Shown here one piece after another: positions 32,365 through 45,500 of a stretch of 64,000 nucleotides of DNA (the stretch's first letter is position 1; each line of letters opens with the position of its first letter). Under the pieces are notes generated by a model. The model saw only the letters and a list, made by a program, of their open reading frames with translations. It searched no databases and was not told the origin of the DNA. Source of the DNA: Symbiodinium natans (taxonomy: Eukaryota; Sar; Dinophyceae; Suessiales; Symbiodiniaceae); the NCBI GenBank assembly GCA_905221605.1, contig CAJNDS010000079.1:34501-98500 (forward strand), in the 5' to 3' direction. The position numbers and the translations under genes were made by a program.

Positions 32365-35270
32365 AAATGTGCTTACCCCCCCCCCCCCTGCCAGCCAAGC
32401 CAACAGCCTGCGGTCGAGAGCGCTGCGCGCTGTGCAGCCGATGGATGCTCAGCTCAGGTCGCGGGGCCATAGCCGTGGGCGGAGCCGAACTTACGAGGTT
32501 CCGGATGCCATGCATGTGCTTAAACAAGGTTGTGGTGAAGTCAGTCTCAAGTTGACTTATAGTCGCAGGGAGATCACATGTCACTTACTATAGATATCTC
32601 GATTCTGTAGCTTAACTTCAATAAAATAGAATTTTACAAGTCCACAAAGTTTCGATTTGAGGTGGTCCCGGTTCAGGGAAGTTCATGGTTTTGACCCCTT
32701 GAGCTTCAACTCCTCCGTTGCAGTCTACTTTTTGCCATCACAGGATGCTTGAATGGTATGGCTTTACCACCCCGCGCCCCCTCAGCCCAGTACTCGAACC
32801 CGAAATCTGAGGAGGTGCCCTGGGCGCAGCCCCGGAGCCTGAGCCGCGCAGGCAGCCGCGCGCGGAGCCGCGCCCGAAGCGGCTCGCGCCAGCGGCAGGA
32901 GACTTTGCCAGGGGGGCTGCAGGATACGGCTAGAGCAACGGCGTCTGCTGGCTGTGGGGAAGGGCTTCAGATGTTTAAAGGTCTGCCCCAAAGAAGCACG
33001 TCGGCGTGGGAGACTTTACATCAAGTTGCGCGGGTATCAGGAATGACTTCGGATTGGCTGGTGCTTGCGGGAGCTTGAAATTCCTTGCCCATTCGGAAGC
33101 GTAGTCCTGGAATAGTATTTAGAACTTAGCTGCTGCAACGCCCTCCCATAAGACCAAGAGAAGCGTTGCGTTGCCTTAAATCAGGAGATCTTTGTCTGTA
33201 CTACGGAGCCGGCCTTTGATTGGAAGAACCAGGTGGGAGATGAGGACGCTCAAGAGGTGTCAAACAGAGTCTTCGAAGGAAAGACAGAAAGAGTGAAGAG
33301 CAGGCAGAGTGCGAGGGGGGGTGTCAGTTTGGGCAAGCACAACGCATCAGTACACACAGGCAACACACGCAAACAAGCGAGAAAGCAAACGCCAATACTA
33401 CATCGCTGGTGTGCCCTTGTCCATTCATTCAGGTACGCATGACATATGTTGAGACTCATGTACATACCTGATTGCCACGACTTCTTTCTTGGTTGTCTGC
33501 TGTTCTTGCGTTTGCAGATTGCTTCTTGGCGCAGTGTAGACCTTGAACTCATCTCGATTTTCTCTTTAGTAGGTCCGTATGATTTTTTGCATATTGCGAC
33601 CTTGCTGTGAGGGGGGAGGGTGCATGACAGGACCTCCACAAGAAGCCATCGAGGCGGAGCACGAGAGGATGTTGCAATGTAGTTCCTACAGACGTTGAGA
33701 AACGGCAGGCGTAGATTCAGTAGATATCCCTGGGAGGATCATTTCAGGGTGGCATGAAGCTCCGACTGACGTCGCCTTGTCACTGTAGCTGCTTCTTGCT
33801 TTTGCTCGGAACATCAAAATGTTTGTGAAGGCGTACGATCTCCGACTTCATTCAGATACCAACAAGCGAGGCCTGCAGGGCTGGATGTATGTCTTGGGAT
33901 GGGGTTAGTGGCCCCTGTGCCCATGGCTGCTGCTACCTCGGAGCCCAGAAGTCGGGTTAAGCTTTAGCTATCATCTGAACACCCGAATACCCCAAAGAGC
34001 TGCATCGGGAGGACACGCGGCGTGCCCACAGTCGCTCGCTGAGTCCCGCGCACTTCCTCTTCCCAGATTCGGTGAGCAGCGACCGGGAAGCAGTCAGCTG
34101 TAGCGCCCGCTTCAGTGCAGTTGGTGAACACAGAATCCCAGCACAGCCGGAATGGGTATTGGAGGCAAAGAAGGCTAAGCCATACAGGGAAGCCGCTGAC
34201 AAGCAGTTTGCATGCCAGAATGATTCCAGTCCATTGGGGAATAGATCCATCTCCTCATCGAACATTGTCCAGCTTCATTCCTTCCAAACAAGCTCACACA
34301 CTGGGCTCCGCTTAGGTTCTGAGGGTTAAAGATGTTCAGCGGTTCCGACGCTCGTAGGGAGTGGAAGGCTTCAGAGCGCTAGTCGTTCATTCCTTGCAAG
34401 CTTCTTCTCATGTTCTCGCAGGTGCTGCGTCGACTAGCTTCGCATCAACACCTCTACGTCCGCCCACGCCTCTTGAAGCCTGGTACTCGTTGAGCAGTTG
34501 CATGTGCTCTGTGTCGCAGCTTGCTTCTGGGGGCTCGTTGAGGCCAGCTTTGGCGAGGAGGGTCGCGTGCCTTTTCTTCCCGTGAGACGTGAGAACATAT
34601 CAGCAGGTTTCGGACTCCATTCAGGTATAGGTGCTTGGGTAAGTCCGAGACCAAAGCCGAGGAAGCTGATGGCGAAGGCACGGGTGCGCCGCGTGCCTGG
34701 GCCTGCATATGACATGATGGACACATCGGCTGCTACGATCTAGCAGCCGATGCCAGGCAGTTGGAAACATTACCGCTGCAGTCACAGGAGCACGGACCGG
34801 TCAAAGGAGGGGGTAATCGCCCCAATTACTATAGTAGTATTCCCTTATGGTCTCTACATAAATATAAAATATACAATAAGAACCCCCAAAAAGGCTTATG
34901 CCAATTATGAAGGCCCCTGTGTTAAGCCCGATTCAAGAAGCCTTACAGCCGGCCCACGGAGTGCGCGAGGGCTTATCGCAACCTTAGGCCGCGGTCGCAC
35001 CGCCACGCCCGAGGGCGCACGAGGCCGCGGGGCCCCAGGGATTTTTGCCTTTGACCCCCGAGCAGAAGGTGCCCAGGAAGTTGTATGGAGGTGGGGAGCC
35101 AACACTTGAGCCCTTGAGAGGCTTGGGGAGCATGGCGCGGGCGGGTCCGAAACATCAGGCCCCGTCCAAGCAGGCGTGGAGCGGGGGGTCTTTGTTGTTT
35201 CGGAACGTGGGTTTGCAGTGGGTTGTGGCAACTTGGAAGAAACTCGGAAATTCTGTGTCCGCATTTTCTG
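32365..35270. other. Mostly non-coding; isolated exon-like patches
   Basis: Patches that look coding but stand alone: 33831-33870 plus (AYDLRLHSDTNKR after AAG|G) and about 34142-34213 plus (PEWVLEAKKAKPYREAADKQ). Neither could be linked to neighbours with matching phase. The rest shows nothing recognisable. Confidence 0.35.
34839..34923. repeat. Dispersed AT-rich repeat, copy 1
   Basis: TCCCTTATGGTCTCT ... TATA-rich ... AACCCCCAAAA ... ATTATGAAGGCCCCTGT matches 38390-38455 in the same orientation. The pattern resembles the family at 7085-7260 loosely. Confidence 0.7.
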
Positions 35271-35282
35271 AAACTGACTGAG

Positions 35283-36711
35283 GCAGAGCGGAAGCAACAG
35301 AAGAAGAAAGCAAAGCAGGCCGGGTGTAGGGAATTAGGATGCAGCGCTTCACCGCGAACAGTTCGAGGCTTTCCGGCGTTTGTCTTCAGATCTCCGAGGC
35401 TAGACACGAGTCCATGGAGGAGGCCGAGGAACAAGCTGTGAAGAAGGAGGAGCTGCTACGCCGCTGGGACTAAGACTCGAACCACCTTGCAAGAGGGGCC
35501 CCACCCACGGTCTTCTTTTGGAATCTCGGGTGTCGTTGCTCGGACTGGAGATTTTGCTAAGGCGTTCTGGGTTAGTCACGCTTGGTGCTTCAGGCTTCGG
35601 AGACTTGGTGCGCATTTTTGTTGATTTGTGGCTTGCCCCCCTTCAAAAGAAGCGAGGCGATGCAGCCGCGAAATTGTAGACTACGGCTTGTTGCTGGTGG
35701 TGTGGTGCTGGTGGTGATGGTTGTCGCCACTGCTGTGCACTCTTCGTGATGGTCAGGTCGCCTCGAAGCCGAGATCCTTGCAGATGTGCAGGCTCTGAGA
35801 TGGCTGTGTGCGGTACGCCGCTTAGGAGTTCGGGTTTGGATGGTTGAGATAATGCCTCACTTGCTGCATCCTGGATCTAAGCCCGTTCGCCTTTTTTTTT
35901 TTAAGGATGCTGCTTTCGAGAGTCAAGACGGTTGGGGCTCTCGCTGCTTGTGGTGCGGAGCATTGCCAGGTTCAGCCTTGTTCAGTTTGTTGTTGTTAAA
36001 GGGGGCCAAATCTCGGACTTTCATGATTCATGCGACCACAGTTTTGAAAATGGTATCAATGCTTACCACAACGCAGCTCTAGCGTAGAAGCCGTCTCAAA
36101 CGCCTGATGCCTTTAGACGCCCCAGGAGGAGCCGCAAGCAGAGCCACCAGATCCACCAGCCGAACCAGCGGCCGCTCCCAGCGATGCAGACGACACCGCC
36201 TCCGTGGCAGCTGGTCGAAACTTCTGCATGTGAGGACCATTAAGGGCCGTAGTGAGGCCAAATTTGGCTGGATCGTTAAGTTGAAGGGGTGGGGGGGGGG
36301 GGGTGGGGGTGGCCTTGGGGTAGGCTCGCGACATTTACCACGTTGTAAGTGTGAAGAAGGCATCGGGTGGTCTGAGCTGAGTCCGAAAAGTAGCTGAGGT
36401 CAGTGGCACAACTGTCAGCTCAAGGTTGCTAGGCCGGGAAGGCCGGGAAACAGTGTGTTTCCTTCTGCGACAACACTCTTCAAGTTCAAGTCCCTGAAAA
36501 ACCAATCTCGGTGATATGGGTCCCCTCTCCATGCCAAATCATGACCACCATAAGTCGCAGGGCAGGGCTCACAACTCAGCAGGGTCAAGCCGCGTCCCTC
36601 TCATTCTGTGCAGGCCGGATCCACTTCGATGAGCAGCCAGCAGAGCTTGAACCTGTAGCAGAGGCCGGTTTGGTGCCGGAATCTTCGCAGGACCATACGG
36701 AGGTCATTCCG
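35283..36711 (+). CDS. Charged/acidic exon series, unrecognised protein
   Basis: Four exon-like blocks with AG|G acceptors. 35283-35318 (AERKQQKKKAKQ, GC donor). 35399-about 35470 (ARHESMEEAEEQAVKKEELL, possible GA donor). 36126-about 36205 (EEPQAEPPDPPAEPAAAPSD). 36614-36711 (RIHFDEQPAELEPVAEAGLV then PESSQDHTEVIP; GT donor; 32 codons plus 2 bases). All are plus strand and strongly charged or Pro/Ala/Glu-rich, typical of a disordered region. They may be 5' exons of the helicase gene that starts near 39-40 kb, or a separate gene. Not all phases were tested. Confidence 0.4.
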
Positions 36712-36732
36712 GTACGAAGTTCTTGTTTTTGT

Positions 36733-36955
36733 TTCCCCACCTTCGGTGTAGGCTTGTTAGAATTTGAACTCAACTCTTCTCCTCGCCCGGAACTCTTCTC
36801 CTCGCCCGGTCTACTCCTAGAGACTCCCTGGAGTGCCAAACCCCAGAGACTCCCTGAAGTGCCCAAGCCCAGAGACTCCCTGGAGTGCCCAACCCCAGAA
36901 CGCCAGAGAGACTCCCTGGCGTGCCCGGAGTGCCCAACCCCAGACTCCTGGGGTT
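36733..36955. repeat. Dispersed repeat with 27-30-bp internal tandem units, copy 1
   Basis: The lead-in TTCGGTGTA...TTTGAACTCAACT-TTC-CCTCGCCCG is followed by repeats of GAGACTCCCTGGAGTGCCCAACCCCA. The whole arrangement recurs at 46715-46905 in the same orientation. Confidence 0.82.
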
Positions 36956-37199
36956 CCAGCGTATGTCGCGTGATTTCGCATGCGCGAAGTGCAGGTGGAG
37001 GGCGAAAGTGAAGGAAGACGCTTGGAGGAGACTAGGAGGGCTTCTTCAATACGAGCGTGAGGTCCAGACACCTTTCTTCTGGACAACTCGAAGTTTCATA
37101 TCAGCTCGAAGCATTGCGTGCAAGCTGTTCATTGTTGAACGAAGATACAAAAACCAACAGATCCAGATCCGAACGTCTTTCCTGACCAGATATGCAGGA

Positions 37200-37310
37200 A
37201 TCCAGGCTTACTCTTTCTCTTTCTCTTTGTTCTTTCGTTTTCTCTTTCTTTTTCTCTCTACCTTTTTCTTTCTGTTTCTCTTTCTCTTTCTCCTCTTTCT
37301 CTGATGAAGT
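37200..37310. repeat. Polypyrimidine (CTTTCT)n microsatellite
   Basis: CTTTCT/CTCTTT hexamer-like repeats over about 100 bp. The complementary strand reads as Lys/Glu-rich frames that I regard as artefacts. Confidence 0.85.
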
Positions 37311-37314
37311 ATGT

Positions 37315-39250
37315 CGCTTTCTCTTTGAGGAGCGGGTGAGGGGGTGAACGGGCGGGGGTGAACCGGGGGGGGGGGGGGGGATGATGCAGTTGTATGCCAA
37401 GAAGGCCCGATAGGCCAGCGCGGAGAACGGAAAACAGTGGACACTGACACATTTAAGAAAAGCGAACAAAGCAAGAGCAAAACGCGAGTGGATCAAGCGA
37501 GTCTCTCTGTTCAAGAGAACAGAATTTGCAGAAGGGGGGAAGCAAATAACACGCAGACACAGAACAATCGCAAAAGTAGCGAAACATAGCCCAAAAAAAA
37601 CGAAATTTGGCCAACAAATTGGCCAAAATTCGTTGAGCAAGAAAAATCTTTGGAAAAAAGCTCTTATTTCCCAGAATCTGCCACCCTTACAAACTTTTAG
37701 TTGTAGACTTGCAGAAATGCACCCTGATCCTGGCATCCGGCTTGAAACCTTTGGTTCGCACAGGCCCTCTGTTACCGTAGACTGCGTAGCCACAAACTCC
37801 CCTACCCGCTCCCCGCCCTCGGCGGAAGCCGAGCCCGAACTTTGCACTGGAATCTGTTGAGTGCTCTGGGATCTAAACTCCAAGTCAAGGAAAAGCGCTG
37901 GACGACATCTTTGCGGAGACTGTTTGGACAATCACCTTTTGCGACGAGGCACCCGATACTATGGTTTAATCCAAGCTTGCCGAAAGTGTATTGTGATAGG
38001 TCGCTATTTGGGATTCTCAAGTTGACTCAACATGCATCTCGGGTTTAATGTTGACGAGACCCATGTCTCTCGAAGGGCTCCTTGAAGGGCTCGCCGGCAA
38101 CCATGCCTGCGTGTTTTAAGTCAAGCCCTCATCCCCTGGTGATTTGTTGCGGGTGGTGTGCGATTTGTTGCAGGCTTACTCGGAGCTGAAGCGTCTGGTG
38201 CGAATCCAGCAGAAGGCGAGCGCTTTTTCGACTGTGTGTTTTTGCATAAGGGTGTTGTTGTTTGATTCGCGCGGCCTCGCCCTGAACTATAAACATCTCC
38301 GGACACGCCTTGATAATCTTCCAGAGAAGAGGATGTGCCATGTCAGATCCAATATAGAGGTCGGAATAGGTACCACCAACAATCCCTTATGGTCTCTTTA
38401 TATGTATACTATAATAACCCCCAAAACCCTCTTCTAATCATCAAGGCCCCTATATTCAGTTGGCTAGCTGTGTAACTTCGGGGGCATCCGGAAGTCCAGT
38501 GATTTAGGGTCATCCGTAGCTTGGCTGCGTGGCCGGACAGGCCATTCTGGACATCTTCCTGGCCGGGGCCCTTAAACATTCAGCCCTGCGAAGCTGGGAT
38601 GTCAACACTTGAAACACAAAAGAAGATGATACCGTTTTGAGTGAGGTTACTTGCAAACCACGACCGCACATGAACCACAGACGGATGCATGTCCTTAAGG
38701 GAAGCAAGCTGGACCTCTGAGCTGCATGGCGTCGCTTGGTGAGATTCGGTGTCTGAGGTGCTGGCCTCAGGCAAATGGCCCGAGGACCCCAGCGGCTCAC
38801 AACCAGCTGCCCATCCTTGCACTTGCAGTTTCGCAGGTGGCGTTTTAAAATCTAGGCCAGAACGCACACCTTGCCATAGCAGCTCAGAGCACCCCAAAAT
38901 CAAGACTGCTGCTGGAGGATGTGTGTGAGAAGCTGGATGGGCACGGACACCTTCGGCTGCGAAGAGCTGTAGGAGACGGGATCGGAGGGAAATGCTGTGC
39001 TATCTTTGTATCTCGTGATGTTGTGCACCCAGTCGACTCACACAATTTCAATTTGTTAAACTTGAAAAGTTTTCTGGGAGGAAGGGACCAGCACGTCCTC
39101 TGGAGTACCTTGGTGGCTCTGGAGTTGAGATCAATTGAGATCAACTGAGATCGGTTGGGATGTTGGGGCTTCGAGGCTACAGCTTTAGGAAACACAGTCG
39201 ATGAGAGTGTCTTGTGGGTTTGTGTCTCAAATTGTTCCTGCTTTCGACTT
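37315..39250. other. No confidently supported gene
   Basis: G-run at 37367. The block at 38390-38455 is the second copy of the repeat at 34839. Several AG|G-preceded short frames exist (for example around 37842 and 38940) without a family signal. Confidence 0.35.
38390..38455. repeat. Dispersed AT-rich repeat, copy 2
   Basis: Partner of 34839-34923: ATCCCTTATGGTCTCT, TATA-rich core, AACCCCCAAAA, TCAAGGCCCCT. Confidence 0.7.
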
Positions 39251-39254
39251 TGAG

Positions 39255-39349
39255 GTGTGGATATGGAGTATGACAGCAACCGGAAGCTGTTCGTTGAGGT
39301 AATCAAGGTGTGGCACGTTCTTCGCCTCTTGGCAAAAGAACATCACAAG
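39255..39349 (+). CDS. Candidate 5' exon of the TRANK1-like gene
   Basis: The acceptor is TTGAG|G and the donor CACAAG|GT. The frame reads MEYDSNRKLFVEVIKVWHVL then RLLAKEHHK. IxVWxV near the helicase N-terminus is plausible for the family, but this rests on a short match and on position just 5' of the next exon. Confidence 0.4.
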
Positions 39350-40272
39350 GTGCGAAGGGTTCTGTAAAGTTGAGGCAACTTCCAGCAAAGGAAGGAAGCT
39401 GACGAGCCCAGTGCGCAGATGCAGATGCCGCCCTCAATAGTAGGAGCTGGACTCGGTAGGTTTATTCTTGCTAGTAGATCTACCCCTAGCTTCAATCTGG
39501 GTAGTTTCCTAAATTGGGCTCCCTCTTTGGGTGCTCATGTGTAGCCGGCACCCTTTAAATGGGGATCCCAAAAGAAACACCCTAGTTTAGAGAACCACCC
39601 ATCTACTTTGCCACGAGCCTTGCAGAGCCGAGGCCCCGAGCAGTCGGCGGAGGCGGCGGCTGCCTTGGTGGATGAGTGGAAGAGGGCCACCCGGGACTTC
39701 AGAGGACATGGCTTCCGAAGCTCAAGGGTTTAAGGGCTTCGGGCTTATCCCCACCTCCCGGAGCTCCCCTACTGGCGGGTAGCCCTCGGCACCCATCGGC
39801 ACAATCATCCGGACACATGGAATAGACCTTGCAACGTGAGGTTCTGGGTCTAGCAGGAGCCTTGTCTCCTTCCAAGATCGCTTCAGGAGTGGAGCGTGCC
39901 CTGAAGAACCAGAAAGTGACTCTGAAGAGCCCCGGCAGAGCGATGTTCCACGCAGAGTCTCTTCTGTGAGGGCTTGTTGCTGTTGCTCTTGCTGTCTGCA
40001 ACTTCTCCACTTCTAAGGGACGGCGTCCGCTGTCCTCGAAACGTGCTGCCATCGGAGCTGCAAGACAGCACCTCGGCGCTTTTTTTTTTTTGTGCTGGGC
40101 TGCGGATAGATCTATAATTTAGCCACAACTGCAACAAGTCGTGCTCTTTGTGTGGTGTCGTTTGTTCGGGGGCTTGTGCTCAATAAGTCTCTGGCAAGCT
40201 GGAGGCAGAAGGCTTGAGCCCTTCCGGCACAACTGTGAGGTTTATGTATCGCTTCCTGGGTTGGCCTCTGAG

Positions 40273-42577
40273 GCGACGTCCTGTCTTTGCGGAAGTTCTA
40301 CTCCCTGGACTGGCGAACGGTGCGGTCCATCCTCCTGGATGATGAGGAGGAAGGCCAGGACGCACACAGTTCTGCGAACCGGCAAGGCGACGCCCCCTTG
40401 ATGCAAAGTTCTTGGGTGCGGCTCTGAGGCCAAACTTCCCGGGAAGTGTCCGGAAAGAACCGACCCTGAACGCTTGCGCCGAATCTCAGCCCCCAGCATC
40501 CTTCTCCGCCAAAATCGGTGTAGGGTTTAGGGTTTAGGGTTTAGGGTTTAGGGCTTAGGGTTTAGGGTTTCGGGTTTAGGGTTTAGCGGTGGGCTGTGGC
40601 ATCAGGCCAGCTGGCTGCCGGTGAGCAGCGCCTCATCTGCGAGATGCGGAGATTTGGGGGCTTCAGAGGATCAGTCGGCAAAGCCCTGCTGCGGGTTGGA
40701 TCAAAAAAGGCATGCAGGGAATGCTCCTGAAAATGGGAATTGGAGTTTACGCAGACGAGCTTCATTTCTGGTCGTGCAGGGAGAACAACTTGAAAACTTT
40801 CGTGGGGGTGGCTCCATGTGGCCGATGAACACGTCACACTCTCTCACTCTCCCTCCGGATCAGCCACTCAGCGATAGCCTTAGAAGCCCTAGACCCATCC
40901 CGGCTAGCCTGAGGTTCCCCTAAACCCGAAGTTCTAAACCAACCCGAAACCCTAAGCCCTTTAAGCCCTAAGCCCTTCAACCCTAAACCCCGTTCTGCTG
41001 AGGTTCATGTTGCGAACCTCTAAGCAGGAGGATGCAGTGATCCAGAAGCCGGGGCCAAACATTGTGCGCCATGGCTTCCAACACTTGTGGCCCAGAATTT
41101 AGGGCTTAGGGTTTAGGGTTTAGGGTAGAACTGTAGAACTGTGGCTACTCCTGGATGTTTGGCAAAGAAATCTTCGGCTCACTTCTGGTTCTGTGGACGG
41201 AGGTCTCCCACCTCAACCGCCCCACACCCTACGCCCTAAGAGCCTTGACCACACCTAAACCCTAAACCCTAAACCCTAAACCCTAAACCCTAAACCCTAA
41301 ACCCTAAACCCTAAACCCTAAACCCTAAACCCTAAACCCTAAACCCTAAACCCTAAACCCTAAACCGCGCCTTCTTCAATTCCCAGCTCCCTCTACTGCT
41401 CCTCCTCGCCGAAGGGCCGCACACGGTCGTAGATGTCCAGGAAGAGCCACAGCCCATCCTATATAATTACCCTGACCCCCAAACAGCAGGATAGGTCGCA
41501 GCGGCTCCGGCAAGACACTCTGTGACCAGGCTGCATTATCAGAAGTTCTTAGGGGGTAGTTTTGCGGCTTGGGTTTAGGGTAAAAGGTCTCGGGTTTTGG
41601 GTTTGGGGGTGCACGCTCAAGTTGCACAAGTTCCTCTCTGCACTCTGCCAGATGCTTTCGCCTTTTGTTTTGAATTCTCTTGGAACGTCGACTCAAAGTT
41701 TTTCTAGAGTGTCGCTGGGCCAGGGTTGAACTTTGAACCAAACCTGCTTCATGTTTGCATGATTTTGTACAGATCAGACAGCACCTGTGTTCTCCACGAA
41801 GGTGCTTGCCCGCGAAAAGCACTTGAAGCTGTGGTTTTCCTGCCCCAGGCTGCTTGTACCGAATGTTCCATCGGTACCTTGACTACTGGAACAAGTCCAC
41901 ACAGGCCAGTTTCCTGAGCTGAGGGAGGTCTTGCCTGTAGTCTACTTGCTTCACAGCACAAGCTTGGTAAAGTATGCGTCGCTCATGCCCTTGAATGCTG
42001 TTTGCTTGTTTTGAAAACAAATCCCCATATTACTTTTGTAAGGAAGAGGTTCCTAGCAAGTTATTTATCGCAGTTAAGCTGCAAAAGTCCCAGGCCCCAA
42101 ACCCTTGAATGTTGGGCAAGTACTAGCCAGCTTGTGCTCCCAGCATCTGCCTATGAGGCTGGGGGCGCTCCTCTGCTGCCTTCAGGTTCAAGTGACGTCC
42201 ACTGTCACTTGAACCAGGCGAGGGTGATGGCACCTGAGAAGCTCCTCCCACCAGAGAGCCCGAACTTTTGCATATCTGCAGGCCCCTTGAAGTATTTGGT
42301 GTTTTCGGGTGGGGTGATTGGATTGTGGCAGCCGCGCAATCGATTTTAAGCCTAGCAGGTGCTCAAGGCTTTGATTGCGAGATATTTTGCGAGCTTGAGT
42401 GTGACTGTCTGACTGAGTCTCCTGAGTGCCCCGCCAGGTCTTCGTGACCCACAGCGCTGGCCTGGCGAATAAGGCCGGCCTGTGAGAAAGATGTTCAGCA
42501 GCCTTCCCACACGTGCGAACCAGACGTACTGTGTTCAGGTGTTGGAGTACTTCACGAACATGCAGCAGAAGAGCCAG
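40273..42577 (+). CDS. TRANK1-like exon cluster 1 (N-terminal helicase part)
   Basis: Exons: 40273-40353 ([20 protein letters not shown] then LLDDEEE); 41849-41904 ([20 protein letters not shown] donor), the helix that follows Walker A in the family; 42438-42473 ([14 protein letters not shown] donor); 42539-42577 ([13 protein letters not shown]). The 65-bp intron 42474-42538 joins the last two in phase 0. A further fragment near 40612-40660 (GEQRLICEM) may precede Walker A. Walker A itself was not located. Confidence 0.68.
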
Positions 42578-45500
42578 GCCAGGTGTCGGTGCAACTATTC
42601 TCAGCGCAGCTTCCTAAACCCCAAACCCTACACTGCCCTACACCCTAAGCCCTAAACGTTCTTCACTGTTCGACAAGAAGGGTGGACAGCGTGGTTCAGG
42701 CCTATTGTGAGCACTTGTGGGAATAGCCACGGGCCTGTTGCTCGCGTACTTCATTGTTGCAGCACCAGAAAATTAAGTTAGGCAGCTTCGGCGCCAGGCA
42801 GCATGACTCTTCTAGACTTTGCATGCCACTACCCTAAGCCCTAAGCCCTAAACCCTAAGGAGCAAAAGCAGAGATCTTCCATGACATATTGCCGCTGAGG
42901 AGTCTCTACCCACGACAAGAGGCGCTCTCCAACGCTCTGGCTTGCTCGAGCAGTCCAGGCTCCGAAGAGGTTTAGGCTTTAGGGTTTAGAGTTTAACAGA
43001 GTTTAAGGGTCTTAGAGTCGTAAGGAATCTGTAGGCTCAGGTGGTTAGGAACAAGGGTTTGAGGGGTAGTGCTATTGAGGTTTGACGTTTGAGCCCGGAA
43101 CTCCGGGGCTCATCTCCAAAGATTCAGGGCCGTGATCCTGAGGCTGAGCCTATAGGCTTATGTGAAGGCTTATAGGTGTTAATCCTGTACACAAGGTCAT
43201 CAGCTCAGTAGCCTTAGTAACTGTGAAGAATGGTAGGTATGCAATGTAGGCTCGCGCGAGGCATCCTGACAGCATCTCGCGTGTGAAGACCTTCCCACTG
43301 TTTGTGACGCTCCCTGGCGCGGAATGTATGAAAGGGCCATCACTAGCTGGCAGCTACCCTAGACCCTTTCCCCTAAACACAAACCCAAACGCCCTAAACC
43401 CCAAACCCTAAACCCTAAACCCAGACCCCTAAACCTTGCGAGCCGTCACTGTAGAACAACCCCTCCGAGGTTCCGCAAGTTCCTCATCATGGTGGATGGC
43501 GGCTTGGCGTGGATCTCTAGAGTTCAATGCAGGTCCTTAGGTCCCTGCACTCAGAGAGGAGTTTCGAGAGCATAAGAGACCCAAACCGATGTCCACGCTT
43601 GGACCCCATTTGCACCAAGCAAACCCTAAACCCTAAGCCCTAAACCCAAAACCCAAAACCCTAAACCCTAACCCTAAACCGCTCGGAAGGAAGCCTGCAG
43701 AATCCCTTCTTCCCGCGCCGGAGTACTGGAATCGTTCACCCCGACAAGGCCCATGGGGTGTGATGCCACCCTTCTTCTTAAGCCCCTTCTGCCAAACAAA
43801 TAGATACAAGAAAGTTGCCCTAAGCCCGGAAACCCTAAACCCGAACAACTAAACCCTAAAAGCCCTAACCTCTAAGTCTCAGCCCCCAGAGCTCCGTAGC
43901 CGTCAGGTGACCCAAGCTGAAGCTGCGGATGGCCTGGACCCAGTTTAGGGTTTAGGGTGGAAAGGCTGTTGCAAGATCTGCAAGGGAAGGGGTTCCGGTC
44001 GACCGGAGGGCAGTCTTCTGCTTGGAGGTTCATGGTACTGAGAATCCCAAATATGACTGTACCTACAACCCAATTGTAGCCCCATTAGGCACTTAAGGGG
44101 CGTATGAGTGGGTTCTGACTGCACTTATAATTGGGTTGTACTTGTCTGGGCAGGACCCGATCTCCGCGCTCCGCGAGCAGCGCCGCGCCGCACTCCGTGC
44201 CAAGGCCTCTCAGCTTCAGAAAAGTTGGGTTTTGAAGAAACCCTAAACCCTAAACCCTAAACCCTAAACCCTAAACCCTAAACCCTAAACCCTAAACCCT
44301 AAACCCTAAACCCTAAACCCTAAACCCGGCATAGGCCCACTTTAGCCAACGCGCTCGGTGAGCTCGAAGCCAGGTCCCCTCACTCCAATCCTCTCCGCCC
44401 GTCAGCCCAATTGTTGTACACTTGCACTCCAAATGGCAATGAGTTCGATGCCCCAGAAACCCTTGCTACTAAACCCCACCGCGCAGGCGCTTTTCAAGAA
44501 TGCCACAGCTGCCGAACCTCGGTGTTGGCAAGCGTTCTTGCTTCTGGAGGCATGAACACCAGGATATTCTGATCATAATCGGCTGTCTTTAGTCGTTGAG
44601 GCAGTGAATAAGCAGCTGAAGTTTATTCGAATGTTTGTTCCTCCGAAGCATGGGAGCTGCAATCGATAGGGAACTCCCGGCACCCAGGAGTCCGACAAAG
44701 TGCTGACAGAGGTGGACTATGACCTCTTTGAAGCCAAATTCTGGCCAAAGCTGCGCCAAAAGGCTGGGTACAACACTGCTAAGCAGGTATGGCGACGCTT
44801 GATTTCTCAGTCTTATGCCCAGAGCGGCTTGAAGATCATGCTCTTAATGCAAGCTGGAGTGCGGCATTTCTGGTGCCCCTGCAGATACTTAGCAGACTAA
44901 TTTGGTTTATATGCATTCCGAGACCGGAAATATATCTTGATGGCCTTGTTTAAGCGGGGCTTGCTGAGATCTGTTGGAGGTGCCAGCTGTCGAGGACGCC
45001 ATGCTTGTCTGGAGGGAGTTCATGCCTCTTGCCCGTCATCAGAGGGACTCGTCGTTTCAGCAGCCCAAGCATCGGAACTTCCGATGATCAACCACACTCA
45101 GGTCCTTCATCAAGGGCAGCTATCGCGTCCTGGCCACTGGGCGACCCAAGGTAATCTTGAGCCTACTAAGACATGGCACTCCGGTAGGGGGGATCCGGTC
45201 TTCGACTGTTTTGGAAGGGAGCTATCGGAAGGACCCTTAGGGTGCAGGGCTTGGGGGTTTAGGGTGTAGGGCGCAGCCCCGATTTTTGAAGACCCAGCAC
45301 CAAGGAGACAGAACAGGGACATTTGGACTTGGAGACCTATCAGGAGGTGACCAGCAAGTGTTCGCCAGGTGCCTCAAGGGGTCATCATAGAAGTTGCAGT
45401 TTAGGTTCGCAAGTGAAATCGCTTCTTGTGCATTTTTACCGGCAGTCGAGCCAGTCTGTTGTTCATGCCAATAAATACGGAGATCCCTAACTGGGACTTG

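Noticed and set aside
33831-33870. Exon-like AYDLRLHSDTNKR resembling the N-terminal domain of cytosolic carboxypeptidases
   Set aside because: A single 13-residue match. No catalytic-domain exon or phase-compatible neighbour was found nearby, so naming a gene would be unsafe.
37101-37931. 276-codon minus-strand frame with Lys/Glu-rich region
   Set aside because: The charged stretch is the translated (CTTTCT)n microsatellite. The rest has no domain and crosses a G-run.
41376-41460. Minus-strand exon-like [17 protein letters not shown] next to the long CCCTAAA array
   Set aside because: Plausible composition but no splice-consistent partner and it lies on the strand opposite to the gene that spans the region.
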